64,000 nucleotides of DNA from Hexactinellida sp. DTS-2022 (taxonomy: Eukaryota; Porifera; Hexactinellida), in assembly GCA_028753945.1 (NCBI GenBank), contig JAPNXP010000001.1:744001-808000 (forward strand), given 5' to 3'. A program made the position numbers and the translations under genes. The notes under the pieces were generated by a model, which was not told the DNA's origin, searched no databases, and worked only from the letters and a program-made list of their open reading frames with translations. This document shows positions 37,839-48,696 of the stretch, in pieces (position 1 is the first letter of the stretch; every line of letters starts with the position of its first letter).

Positions 37839-40800
37839 ATGAAGTCGCTTTTCCTTGCTAGCCTGCTCATCCTCTTACTAGCAAGCTACTTGGTAAGCTC
37901 AATATTATCTAAGTACGTGTATCGAAATCTTATTATACCCTAATATTGATAACTTGATAAATTGATATTTTTAATATTTTAATCTTTATACAGGAAGAAA
38001 CAGCAGGCACTGGCGAACTCACTATTGATTATATATCATTCGATTCAAGAGCAAAAGACTCCGATGGAAACGATTGCGACCTTTGTTGCTGTTTTTTCTG
38101 TACACAATATTGTGATCCAATCATTAAAATATGCCTCAGATACGGACACTCCACTTCTACATTTTTCTGTAGCTCGAGTGGAATAGTCTATCCTCAGTTA
38201 ATGCCAGATGAGTATTTAGATACTAATAAAGTCATATTTGGTACGCTTATCGATGGAAAGGCTAATCCTGTTGTGTATTATACTGGCAACCAATTCGACG
38301 TGAGTCTATTATTACTGTTATTACCAGTATTAAATCATAAAGTTTGCACAAATATGTAACTAGTCTGTTGTATTGTCAGCTTGTCTTGATTTAACTACGA
38401 GGCATTTAATTATCTTGAATACGAGCCCTTCGGTCTCGGTCGCTTTGCGACGGATCGGTACTACGCACCTCAAGTTAACGGCCGCTGTGCGGCCTTACTC
38501 CTCACCCTTTCTACCATGGAAATGGCAGTTAGGGAGTTATATACATCCCTTTAGAAAATTTCCATAGTTTTAACTTGTTTTTCAAATTCTAAATTTATAA
38601 ATGCGAAATTCGTGTTCATCATACTTGTTTACCTATAATACCCGTTGAAGCTAACTTCTAGGTTGATTTTGAATTTCATTAATTTGTTTACCATTTTGTG
38701 TAAAACAACAAATATTCATATTAGAAATTTATAAGTGCGAAATTCGTGTTCAGAATACTTGTTTACCTATTATAACATTTGTTTACCAATTATAACATTT
38801 GACAGTTAGTTTATATTTAATATATTAATGCGGTTTCTATTCCCCCATCACCTAAGTCTAATACAATCCGGACAAACAAACAAACACACCACAACAATCG
38901 AAATTTAATAATATAGATGTATATGTATACTAATTTAACCTTTCACTAGGGTAAGTTTGAGATAACATTGGATGTTACTGATGGAGACTTTGGAACGGGA
39001 GATGACGATATCGATACCGTCATTATAAGGCAGACCGTTACAAGGGGTTCGGGCTTCACCGCTGCATTGTCTTTCCCTGGGTTGCGGACATCTTATGTGA
39101 CTGCAACTGTTATAAGATATAAACTTGTGTGTCACGCTAACTACTACGGTTCCTATTGTACTGTATTCTGTGTGGCTCATGACGACAATAGTGGGCACTA
39201 CATATGTAACTCTCAAACAGGAGCCAAGATCTGTATTACAGGTTACAGCGGCGCAAATTGTGACATCGGTAAGTCTATACTTATACTCAGTCACCCAAAT
39301 AGGAATAAGTTCTTAAACTTCTAACGTCTCTATAGGAACATGTTCTACTGGTTTTCAATGGAGTGTAGCTAGTCACAGCTGTGTAGATATAAATGAGTGT
39401 TTGACAATTCAATGCTATCAGATGTGTGCCAACAGTATAGGCAGCTACCAGTGCTCTTGTGGGGCGGGCTACTACTTGTCTAGCAACATTGCTTGTAGCG
39501 TTATAACGTTTTCTACTTTGGCAACGGTATCTGCTCTCTCCAGCAGCTCTGTTCGTCTCGCTTGGCAAACTACCTACACTCCGGCAACACACACTGTCTC
39601 CCTCTCTTACAAAGCGTATTACCGCATCCAAACAACTTCCTCCTACACCTATTTCGGTCAAACGACTGGTCTCCAAATCGACGTAACTGGTCTCCTGCCC
39701 TACAGGAACTACGAGCTCTACCTCACAGCCATCGGCAGTCTCGCTACCACAGATTCCAACGCAGTTACTGTGCGGACCAATCAAGACGTGCCCAGTGAGC
39801 CTCCTGGCGGGCTGTCCGGCTCAGCCATCAGTGCCACGGAAATAACAGTCTACTGGTCTGCTCCCAGTACGGGGTCGCAGAACGGGATTCTAACTGGCTA
39901 CGTTATTCTGGTCAACGCTACCTCCAACTCGGAACAGGGATGGACCATAACTGAATTAGAAATAAGCGCTTCTACGACTTTCTACACAATTACGGATCTG
40001 GCAGCTTATAAAGAGCACTTGATAAGTGCGCTGGCTGCTACCGCTGTCGGCAGAGGGCCCCAGAGTGCCTTTATCTCAATCCGCACCCTCCAGAGCGCCC
40101 CCTCCGCGCCCCCTCTCGTCTCCCTCGTCTCCACCACTGCCACCGCCATCACACTCTATCTGCAGCCTCCCGCCAACCCCGACGGTATCAATGGAGTTAT
40201 TATCCACTACCTGGTCACGTACTCTGGTGTCGGTGTCGACACATCCGTGCGGAGCGTGCGCGAGATGCCCCCGGCAGACGACTATCTGTCGGCTGTCAGT
40301 GGGACGCTGTCTGCTCTGCAAGAAGGCGTTTCTTACACCATCAGCGCCGCCATGTATACGAGTGTGGGCGGCGGCCCCGGGTCTGACGTCATCACCGCGA
40401 CAACAGTGGAGATAGCGCCCACTGACACGCCTCAGAACATCCAGTTCGGCGCTGTCCTGACCAGCAGTTTCTCTCTCGCCTGGGACTCTCCCCCCGCGCA
40501 AGAACAGAACGGAGTTATCCTCGGGTACCGCGTGGCCTACAGAGGAGTTGTCATTGACACTCAGTGGAGAAACACGACGCTCGCGACAAACAGCACTACT
40601 GTGGCTAACCTCAGTGTCGGCGCTGAGTATCTATTCTACATTTGTGCGTTCAACAGTGCTGGAGAAGGTCCCTGCATTTCCCTAACTAAGAGGACGCTAG
40701 AACTGTTGCCCACCGGAGCCCCAACCATGCTTAAAGTCGAGAACAGAGCCTCTACCTATCTCTCCCTTTCTTGGTCTGCTCCCCCTATTCTTACGCTTAA

Positions 40801-43800
40801 CGGAGTTCTTCTAGGCTACACCTTAGAGGCGATTGGCCAGCAATACATCGTACCTGATTCCCTGTCTAACGTCAGTGCTACAACTTTGTTCTACCAATTC
40901 ACTGGCCTCGAAGAGGATTACAATTACACCATAGTGATCCGAGCATGGAACTCAGTTGGTTACGGTCCCAGCGCAGAACTGAATGTGTCCACCACTGAAT
41001 CTTCCCCCGAAGGCTCTCCCTCCAACTTGACCGCTGTTTCCACTGCCACCACCATCACGTTTAAGTGGAAAGCTGTGCCTGCCGATCAACAAAATGGCCA
41101 ACTTATTAACTATGAAGTGACTTACTTTACCCAAGCACCATTCGTACAACACACTCACATAGATACTAACGTGTCCGCAACAGAATTAGAGTACACAGCT
41201 ATTGGACTGGAAGAATACGTAATGTACTACTTCAGAGTTAGATTGTATAATGCCGCCGGCCCGGGTCCGTACAGCACTGAGCTAAGTGTGAGAACCGACC
41301 AGGCCCTGCCCTCCAACATGCCCACTAACCTGCTACTCACAGTCCTATCTTCCTCTCAGATACAAGTTCAATGGGGACCCGTTTCTCCCATAGACCAGAA
41401 CGGGCCTATAACAGGTTATGACGTCATTGTATCTGTCTCAGCTCAGCAGACATTATACTCTACAACATTAACTAGCTACACATGGGCCTCCCTTATTCCC
41501 TTTACTCTATACTACTTTCAGATCAGAGCGTACAACAGCGTGGGCCCTGGTCCTAACAATACTATCTCAGGCACAACCAACCAGGCGCCCCCGTCTGCTG
41601 CCCCCGCGCAGCTCTCCCTGCTGCTAGTCACTCACAGCTCTGTCAACATATCCTGGTACCCGGTCGCGCCCTCCTCGCTCAACGGAGTCTTCGTCAGCTA
41701 CAGTGTTCAAGTCACCGACACTAACACAGGAACCTCGTTCTTACACACCTCCATAACTTCTCTCACGCTCATCTCAGGTCTCGCTTCCTACACCACCTAC
41801 TCACTAGCCGTAGCAGTTATTAACTCCCAGGGAGCAGGTCCCTACTCCGCGCCTCTGCTCTTCGCTACCAACCAGTCGGCTCCCGCTCAGGGGCCGGACA
41901 TACTCTCCGTCACTCACTTGTCTCCTTCCAGCGTTCTGCTGCAGTGGACACACGTGCCCTCCCATCTACAGAACGGACCGGTTATATCCTACACACTCAT
42001 AGTCTCTACCAATCTAGGCGCTCTCCTGGTCTCCTCTCTCAGTCTCTCATCCCTCGCGAACTCCTCTACGCTGACAGATCTACACCCTCACACAGAGTAC
42101 ACTGCACAGCTGACAGCTACCAACATAGCCGGCACCAGTCCGCCCTCCTACGCGGCATTCCTCACCAATCCAGACGCGCCCACTGGCCCCCCTACCTCCC
42201 TCACAGGGACGCCCTCCTCCACCGGCGTGCTCCTGCTGTGGCTGCCCCCCCAGGCCTCAGAGCAGAACGGGGTTATCATTCTCTACTCCGTTCGAATCGG
42301 TTCTGTCACCAACACCACAAGCGCGACAGAGTACACATTCCTGGGTCTGCAGGAGGTGATGGCGTACGAGTTTAGCGTGGCCGCTTGGACTAGCGTCGGG
42401 ATAGGCCCCTTCAGTGCGGAGTTATCTGTGACTACCCTCGCGGCAGCTCCGACCGCAGCGCCGCAGAACGTGACAGGCACAGCTGAGTCGTACCAATCTA
42501 TCCTAGTCAACTGGTACCCTGTGCCCGCTATACATCAGAACGGAGAGATCACCAACTACGTCGTACACTACCAGGGCCAAGAGCACGACACCAGCGAGAG
42601 GAAGCTAATGCTCAGTGTCACCAACACTCAGACCACTCTAACAACTCTCAAACCCGATGAGGTGTATTCCATCTTCATAGAGGCTCAGAACTCCGAAGGC
42701 ACCAGTCCCCCCTCTCCCCCTATAAACATAAAGACGCTAGAGGGACTGCCTACTGCTGCCCCCACTAACATACTGCTAACTGCTACCTCTCCATCTTCCT
42801 TTACCGTGACGTGGGTGGGTATAGAACCGCAGCACCATAACGGGCTGCTCCTGCAATATGAAATCGTTTTTCAAGGTTCGGTTTTTGACACCTCTCAGCA
42901 ACAAATAACTGTAGCTTCGGATGCTACGTCTGCTGCAGTGACTGGTTTGCATCCGGCAAACGAGTACACTGTGTTTCTGCTGGCCTCAAATATAATTGGC
43001 AGCGGGCCGAATTCTGGTACGGTCTCTATTTTGTTGCCCGAATCTGTGCCTAGCTCAGCTCCTACTTTTGAAGATGTCACTCCAGGGTCCACAACAATAC
43101 TACTCGTTTGGGGACCAATTGATGCCATCGATCGTAATGGAGATATTATTCATTACGAGATTCGGTACACTGATAATCTCATTAATCCAACTGACAGTGA
43201 ACAGAGCTATATAATAGTCAGCGCACCAGGTCTAAGCGTTACGCTATCAGGCTTGCTGATTGACACGTACTACCAAATCCAAATACGAGTTTCCAACAAC
43301 GCTGGCTCGGGTCCCTTCTCATCGGGGTATTTAGTTTCGACTGCGCACCACACCTGTACAGTCTGTGTTCACGGGACATGTACTATAGTAAGTGATGAGA
43401 ATATATGTATGTGCAATCCTGGCTATACTGGTGAGACCTGTGACAGCAACATAGACGACTGTGCCGATGTGACCTGCGTGCATGGTTCGTGTACGGACGG
43501 AGTTAACAGTTATAGTTGTGAATGCGACAGCGGCTTTAAGGGACAGCTCTGCGACCTCCTAGCGAGTACTCCTACTTGCGCAGAAGAAACGAATCTCAAC
43601 TTATTATGGCCAGACACAGCTTATGGAGATATAGCTGTTATTCCTTGTTCCCAGTCTGACCCGCTGTTATTCGGTGACGCGAGTCGTGCATGCACATCTG
43701 CCGGCACCTGGTCATCTCCTGATGTGAATGAGTGTAAGAAGTTTGTCTATGTTGGATTAGACCCGAATTCGGACGTAGATGAACTCACCCCCACAACTGC

Positions 43801-45310
43801 TCTTGACAGTCTTAATAAGCTCCAGGCTTTGGTCTGTAACGACTCGAATAATCCTGATTCTGGTCCCTCATTCTTTCCAAGTGAAATAGTAATCGTAGTC
43901 GCCTTTATAGAAGAACTTATCGTTACGGTTAAGAATCAAAATGAATCTGGTCGTGTTGAATTAATGTCAGAGTTGATGCCTGGTATTATGTGCATCCTAT
44001 CTAGTATTCTCGACTCAAGAAATCTTGAAATATTCTCTCTTGTGAATGGATCGTCGAATGCTATTTTGATTAACGGACTCTTAGAGGAGATTGCAAAACT
44101 AAACGCGGATAATTTTGATACCTCTAGTAGTGAACCCATCCTCTTTACAGAAGATAACATTAACATCTACATATCTCCTACTGCCGCACAAGCTGTCACG
44201 CTACCAGATTACACGCTGTCAGCTGTCAATGCCTCTGGCTTATACCCAGACAGTGTAGTCATTCCAGAGAGTGAGGTGGCAGCTCTGTTTTCAGAATTGA
44301 ATGGAGGCGTGCCAGTGATAGCTATTGTATTCAGTCGCTACCTCGGCCAAGCGATCGGCACTCAATCTCTAAGCTCTGACATAGATTCTACTTCTACTAT
44401 CAGCACTGGGGTCATATCGATACAAAGCAACATAGGAGATGCTCTCACCTTTTCCTCACCCATTTCTTTAACTTTCGCGCAACTCACTTCAACTGAATTT
44501 TCTTCCGAATTAATCTGTGTGTATTGGGACAGTTCGCAAGGCTGGACTACCTCTGGGCTGAGCTTGTCAGAAGAAGGCACTAGTTCTGTTAGCTGCTATA
44601 GCACTCACGCTACTAGTTTCACCGTCCTTCAAGCGTATTCCGAGACAGCTGCTAGCTCACAGTTAACTACCTTTGCCACCGCTGGAGCTGGAATTGGATT
44701 GCTGTGTTTGTTAGCGGTTGTGTGTTGCTGTCTGTGTCTGTGCGCATGTCTGGTCCGTCGGAGGAACAAGAAGGATGTTGAGACCATACACGGGCAGTGC
44801 ATCGACCCTTTCCGACAGCTAGACGGATCCATTGTGAATCCGTTATACGGGTCCACTGCTAACACGCTTCCAACCAAGGACGGCAGTCCGAAGAAGGCAG
44901 AGTACGAGCCCATGCAACTAACGCAAGAAAATCCGTATTGCTACAGTTTCACTAAGCTGGAGCCAGGGGAAGCAGGCGTAGACACTTTCATCGCACAGGA
45001 GACGGTACGGAATAGTGGTTTATACTCTAGCATCGACTATGCTTGTCATGTTGATAACCCGTATTCAGAAATCAAGCCTGACCCCTCAATGAATCCTTTC
45101 ACAGAAATGGTTGGAGAAGAACCCATATTACCCTCACCGACCGGGCTCAACCCATTTATACACACCAGGCCCGAATCCAGTGACGATAGTACAAACCTAG
45201 CTGCAGAATTCTCTCTCCTCTCTAATCCAATATATTCCCAAGACGAGCCGAGTTCCTCTACCCCTTTCCAGCACGTTGTCTTAGAGAAAGAAACAGATAA
45301 TGATGTCTGA
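37839..45310 (+). CDS. Chimeric DSL-EGF-FN3(13)-EGF(2)-HormR-GAIN/GPS single-pass membrane protein
   Basis: Four exons: 37839-37892, 37994-38299, 38950-39268, 39336-45310. All introns are GT-AG with phases 0, 0 and 1, giving 2217 residues. Exon 1 is a signal peptide (MKSLFLASLLILLLASYL). Exon 2 resembles the MNNL (C2-like) domain of Delta/Jagged (CCCFFCTQYCDPIIKICLRY). Exon 3 ends with a DSL domain (YKLVCHANYYGSYC ... GHYICNSQTGAKICITGYSG). Exon 4 encodes one EGF (DINECLTIQCYQMC), 13 FN3 domains (~280-1563, each with PxxP-start and QNG/NG turn), two EGFs, a HormR-like domain (~1637-1694; SRACTSAGTWSSPDVNEC), a GAIN-like region, a degenerate GPS (~1953-1993), one TM (~2004-2033) and a 184-residue tail with NPLY, NPYSEI and NPIYSQ. 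DSL ligands bind Notch; GAIN/GPS belongs to adhesion GPCRs. Here there is no 7TM domain. Likely a cell-surface adhesion or Notch-ligand-like molecule. Confidence 0.85.
38300..38949 (+). other. Intron 2 of the chimeric DSL gene, with internal duplications
   Basis: The 650-bp intron contains a locally GC-rich patch (about 38420-38530), a duplicated ~50-bp block (38590-38640 and 38725-38778; GCGAAATTCGTGTTCA ... ATACTTGTTTACCTAT) and a 20-bp tandem pair at 38761-38800. No coding content is supported. Confidence 0.6.
38590..38800 (+). repeat. Local duplication and 20-bp tandem repeat
   Basis: Two copies of a ~50-bp block containing GCGAAATTCGTGTTCA, followed by two near-identical 20-mers starting GTTTACCWATTATAACATTT. 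Confidence 0.75.
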
Positions 45311-45624
45311 CAACCTCTGTTAACTGTACAAGCTAGTAACAATCCCCTTTCGTTAAATACTATTTACGTATACAGGTTTTGTAGTTGGATTTTTTAAGCT
45401 TTTTTAAGTCCTTTGTATTATTGCTTGTTTTAACCTTTTATTTATTTATATTAATGTTTTGTAAATATTGATGTAAATTGATTTGCATGATTAATTGAAT
45501 TTCTGTTTTATTTGTTTAATGTTCAATTCTACGAGACTACGGCTGTTATTATTATTCGGGTATTCTCCTAAGCTATGCTTGCTAGAACAGTCACAAGTTG
45601 AAACATTGGATTATTTCAAGACAA

Positions 45625-47109
45625 ATGCAGGACAAATATAAAACTGGGCAGAAACGTACTTCTAGCTTTACCTTTTCCATCGTTCTGTTCACAAGTTTTG
45701 TAGTTGTACTGCTCTCAGTTATTTCTAGGTTTATTTGGTACTCTTCTGGTTCTCGCTTGCAACTCTTGCTGCAGGGTCTTCTCCTGCAGGAGCAGAGAGT
45801 GCAGCCGAAATCAGATATCCATGTGCTAGTTGGAATTGGGTCCTGTTACGACGCGAAAGCTGACGCGTTTCATATATTTAACTTGTCTGGCTTGCACACC
45901 CCACTACCTGCAGTGCATCATGATACTATTCAGAACGAATATGAACTTTTGGAAACCTTTGCTTTCTTCTTCAATGAGGGCGCTGCCGGGGAGCGCTACG
46001 TATCTAACAAAACTTTGTTTGGACATCTAATTGAGTCCGCCAGACAGCTAGATAGCACTGTGTGGACTCTCGGCGGGAATGCGTATGTTATAGCAAACAG
46101 AATGGCGCAGGAAGGCTTGTCGGTAACCCTTGCGGGGCACCTCGCACCCGCGGACTACAAACAGCTGCATCCTGGGTTGAGTCCACTCCCGTTAGAAGAG
46201 GATATTCTTAGTGAATATTCGCAGGAAGACATACACCTTATTCTTGAGTACGGGACTGATGCAACTTGGGGCGGACACATAACGCCGAGAGCTAACAGGT
46301 TCATAGTACATAGTGATCAACACAATCCGAGATTATTAGCACTAGATGGGTTCATGAAATTCGTGAAACAAAAGAACCCGAGACTTGTCGTTATAAGCGG
46401 ACTACAAATGTTAGATAATTTTCCTTTTAAAGCGAGAGAACTTGAGCTCCTAATCCAGCGCTTGGGTAGGTTTCTCCAGGTGACCTCTCGCGATAGTCTC
46501 GTACACTTCGAAATGGCATCATTCAGTAACAGGAATCTGCTTCAGTTAATAAAGCAGCACGTCATACCGTATGTAGATTCTCTTGGGATGAATGAACAGG
46601 AGCTATCCAACCTCGTTAGTATTTTAGAGCGCGACGAGGTCACCTTGCTGGCAGACCAATCTCCCAGGTTGGGAGATCTATTAAGCGCGGTCAGACAGTT
46701 GTACAGACTGACAGGACACAAGTCCGATGAGCAGTTGAGTGCAGGCGAGCGGGAGGTGACACGCATACACGTGCATTCCATTACATTTCAGTTGGTGCTT
46801 GTTAGGCTTGGGTCTGCGTGGAAAAAACCGCGAGTTGCAGCTGCGAAAGCTTCGCTCGTAGCAACCCGGCACACCTGCAACCAGACTGATATCAATCTTG
46901 ATTACGTCACGCTAGACCTCCCAGGAAGCCATTCGCCTCGCGACTCCGCGGATACTGCGGTTGAAATGGATGTGGAGAATCCAGTTCAATGCTGGATCGA
47001 GGCAGGCACAAAGATTTGTGTAGCCCCGCTGTTAGTCTGTACTAAGATAATGCATACGAGTGGTGGGGGCGACAACATATCAGGGGCCGGCCTGGTGCCT
47101 CAGCTCTAA
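45625..47109 (+). CDS. ADPGK: ADP-dependent glucokinase
   Basis: 494 residues from the first ATG (45625). An N-terminal hydrophobic segment (FSIVLFTSFVVVLLSVISRF) fits an ER signal anchor, as in animal ADPGK. Ribokinase-fold signatures: VGIGSCYDAKAD near the start, WTLGGNAYVIANRMA for substrate binding, the ILEYGTDATWGG loop, NRFIVHSDQHNPRL, VVISGLQML, and the C-terminal GGGDNISGAGL with the catalytic Asp. It phosphorylates glucose using ADP, giving glucose-6-phosphate and AMP. Length matches human ADPGK (497). Intronless. It lies 315 bp after the chimeric DSL gene on the same strand. Confidence 0.93.
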   Translation: MQDKYKTGQKRTSSFTFSIVLFTSFVVVLLSVISRFIWYSSGSRLQLLLQGLLLQEQRVQPKSDIHVLVGIGSCYDAKADAFHIFNLSGLHTPLPAVHHDTIQNEYELLETFAFFFNEGAAGERYVSNKTLFGHLIESARQLDSTVWTLGGNAYVIANRMAQEGLSVTLAGHLAPADYKQLHPGLSPLPLEEDILSEYSQEDIHLILEYGTDATWGGHITPRANRFIVHSDQHNPRLLALDGFMKFVKQKNPRLVVISGLQMLDNFPFKARELELLIQRLGRFLQVTSRDSLVHFEMASFSNRNLLQLIKQHVIPYVDSLGMNEQELSNLVSILERDEVTLLADQSPRLGDLLSAVRQLYRLTGHKSDEQLSAGEREVTRIHVHSITFQLVLVRLGSAWKKPRVAAAKASLVATRHTCNQTDINLDYVTLDLPGSHSPRDSADTAVEMDVENPVQCWIEAGTKICVAPLLVCTKIMHTSGGGDNISGAGLVPQL

Positions 47110-47355
47110 CTGGCTGGAAATTAGGTTTAATATTATCCTGCTATATATCTAGCTGATTTATCGCTGCAAATTATTATATTATTTCGTTTTATAGGATGAT
47201 TGCTCGTTATATTTTAACTCGGTATTTGTGATTTATTTAAGGAAATATAATGAGGTTTTAGTACAGTGCAAACATTAATTCGTTCAGTCATGAAGTAGTC
47301 GCTTAGCTTATTTTATTTCTATGGTAATATTTTATCCTTGCAGCTTTCAGGGATA

Positions 47356-48210
47356 ATGCTCGGTGAATTAACTCGAGATGAAGTTGGTGGGAAAGTTACC
47401 TTAACCTTAATTCGAACTGAAAAATCTCGATTTTCCTACTTGCCACGACCTGTTCGTAGTGTTTATGCCCGTAAGTCCCCTTCTCAGCTCTCCCTACAGC
47501 TACAGGGAGAAAGGAGACCTCAAACGACCTCGTGCAATCGGTGGAGGGATAGAGACCCCACTTCTGATGAACACATTCCTGGTACCTTATTGGATTCCAA
47601 GGTATTCCACTCCTCTTTGAATGTCTCGCATATCCGATCAAGAATATGTTCATTCGATAACATAAGTCATCAGCCGCAGAGTAGCAACAAGAAAATATTT
47701 CACGCTTCTCCGTCTTACGCTCATATTCAAGCCACAGTTATATCTCCTTGCGTATCTGCACCTAAGATAGAATCACCGAACAAAATATTCGATCAGAAAT
47801 TAGATTACTCTCATGTGGGTCCACTGATAGCATTTCATGACAATGAGCTGCATACGCCAGGCGGCGGAAATATAACTATTCCTATCCAGAAGCTTGACTT
47901 TAGCGACACAGCGAAACCGAAGATCGATATAAAATCCAGTTACATCCCTAAGCACTCAGATGTATCTATCCCCAATCAGAAGCTCAATTTCAGAGAAATG
48001 GCAACTTCCCGGGTTGACTCCCGTCGCAAATTGGAACTCAGAGAATCGCCGAAGAACACTCGGCACCTGATCGACCTCCTGACCGTGAGTCTCCCGGACC
48101 TACGCTCGGAGAAGCCCGCTTCCGCAGAGCTGCCCGATCACTTGAGAATTAGCGCGATGCCCCCGGCCCCTATTGACTCTAGCCAGTCTGAGGACTGCAG
48201 GGTAAAATGA
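47356..48210 (+). CDS. Tau/MAP2/MAP4-type microtubule-binding repeat protein
   Basis: 284 residues from ATG 47356. Acceptor-like CTTGCAG and CTTTCAG just upstream leave room for a 5' exon. Three to four repeats of the tau/MAP2/MAP4 type are seen. The clearest is DNELHTPGGGNITIPIQKLD followed by FSDTAKPKID, matching the PGGG core and the K-LDF-d-akaK-D ending of tau repeats. An upstream degenerate copy is FDNISHQPQSSNKKIF, with PGGG lost. NKIFDQKLDYSHV and DVSIPNQKLNFREMATSRVD are further partial copies. The flanks are basic and Pro/Ser-rich. Such proteins bind along microtubules and stabilise them. A donor-like GCAGG/GTAAAA overlaps the last codons, so the C-terminus could differ. It sits between ADPGK and EFHC on the same strand. 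Confidence 0.75.
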   Translation: MLGELTRDEVGGKVTLTLIRTEKSRFSYLPRPVRSVYARKSPSQLSLQLQGERRPQTTSCNRWRDRDPTSDEHIPGTLLDSKVFHSSLNVSHIRSRICSFDNISHQPQSSNKKIFHASPSYAHIQATVISPCVSAPKIESPNKIFDQKLDYSHVGPLIAFHDNELHTPGGGNITIPIQKLDFSDTAKPKIDIKSSYIPKHSDVSIPNQKLNFREMATSRVDSRRKLELRESPKNTRHLIDLLTVSLPDLRSEKPASAELPDHLRISAMPPAPIDSSQSEDCRVK

Positions 48211-48696
48211 ATCTATCTATAGGGGGTCTCTTATAGACCAGTTGTAACTGACTATTCTATTTCCCATCCCTTCTTTCTGCTTAATTTATTTATATTCATA
48301 GTCTACAAAGACACTTGCTTTAGAATTGGTAATTGAACGATTTATGTTTGTGTTGTGTTTGAAGTGAATACAACTATGTATAAACTGTATAATTTAGCAT
48401 GGACTTCCCTGTGATTCGAAGTGCAATCATATTCTGACGAACGAGTGATCCCAACCTACCGAATATCCAGATTCGTGTCTAACCATAATATCATTTGTTG
48501 TAAATTTTGATCAAAATTGCATATTTGCTCTAACATACCCACTGACTCGATTCGACTATCTATTCTATAGTTTTATAGTTATACTTACTATAAACTTATG
48601 ACTGTAATCCGTTTATGAATGTTTCCCGCGGTAGCGTTCACTGTTACGTCATACCTTTGTTCATCATTTATGATTATTACTTAGAATTGATTTGAA
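48211..48696. other. Spacer between MAP-like and EFHC genes
   Basis: 486 bp, AT-rich. No exon or repeat is recognised. It should contain the EFHC promoter. Confidence 0.55.
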
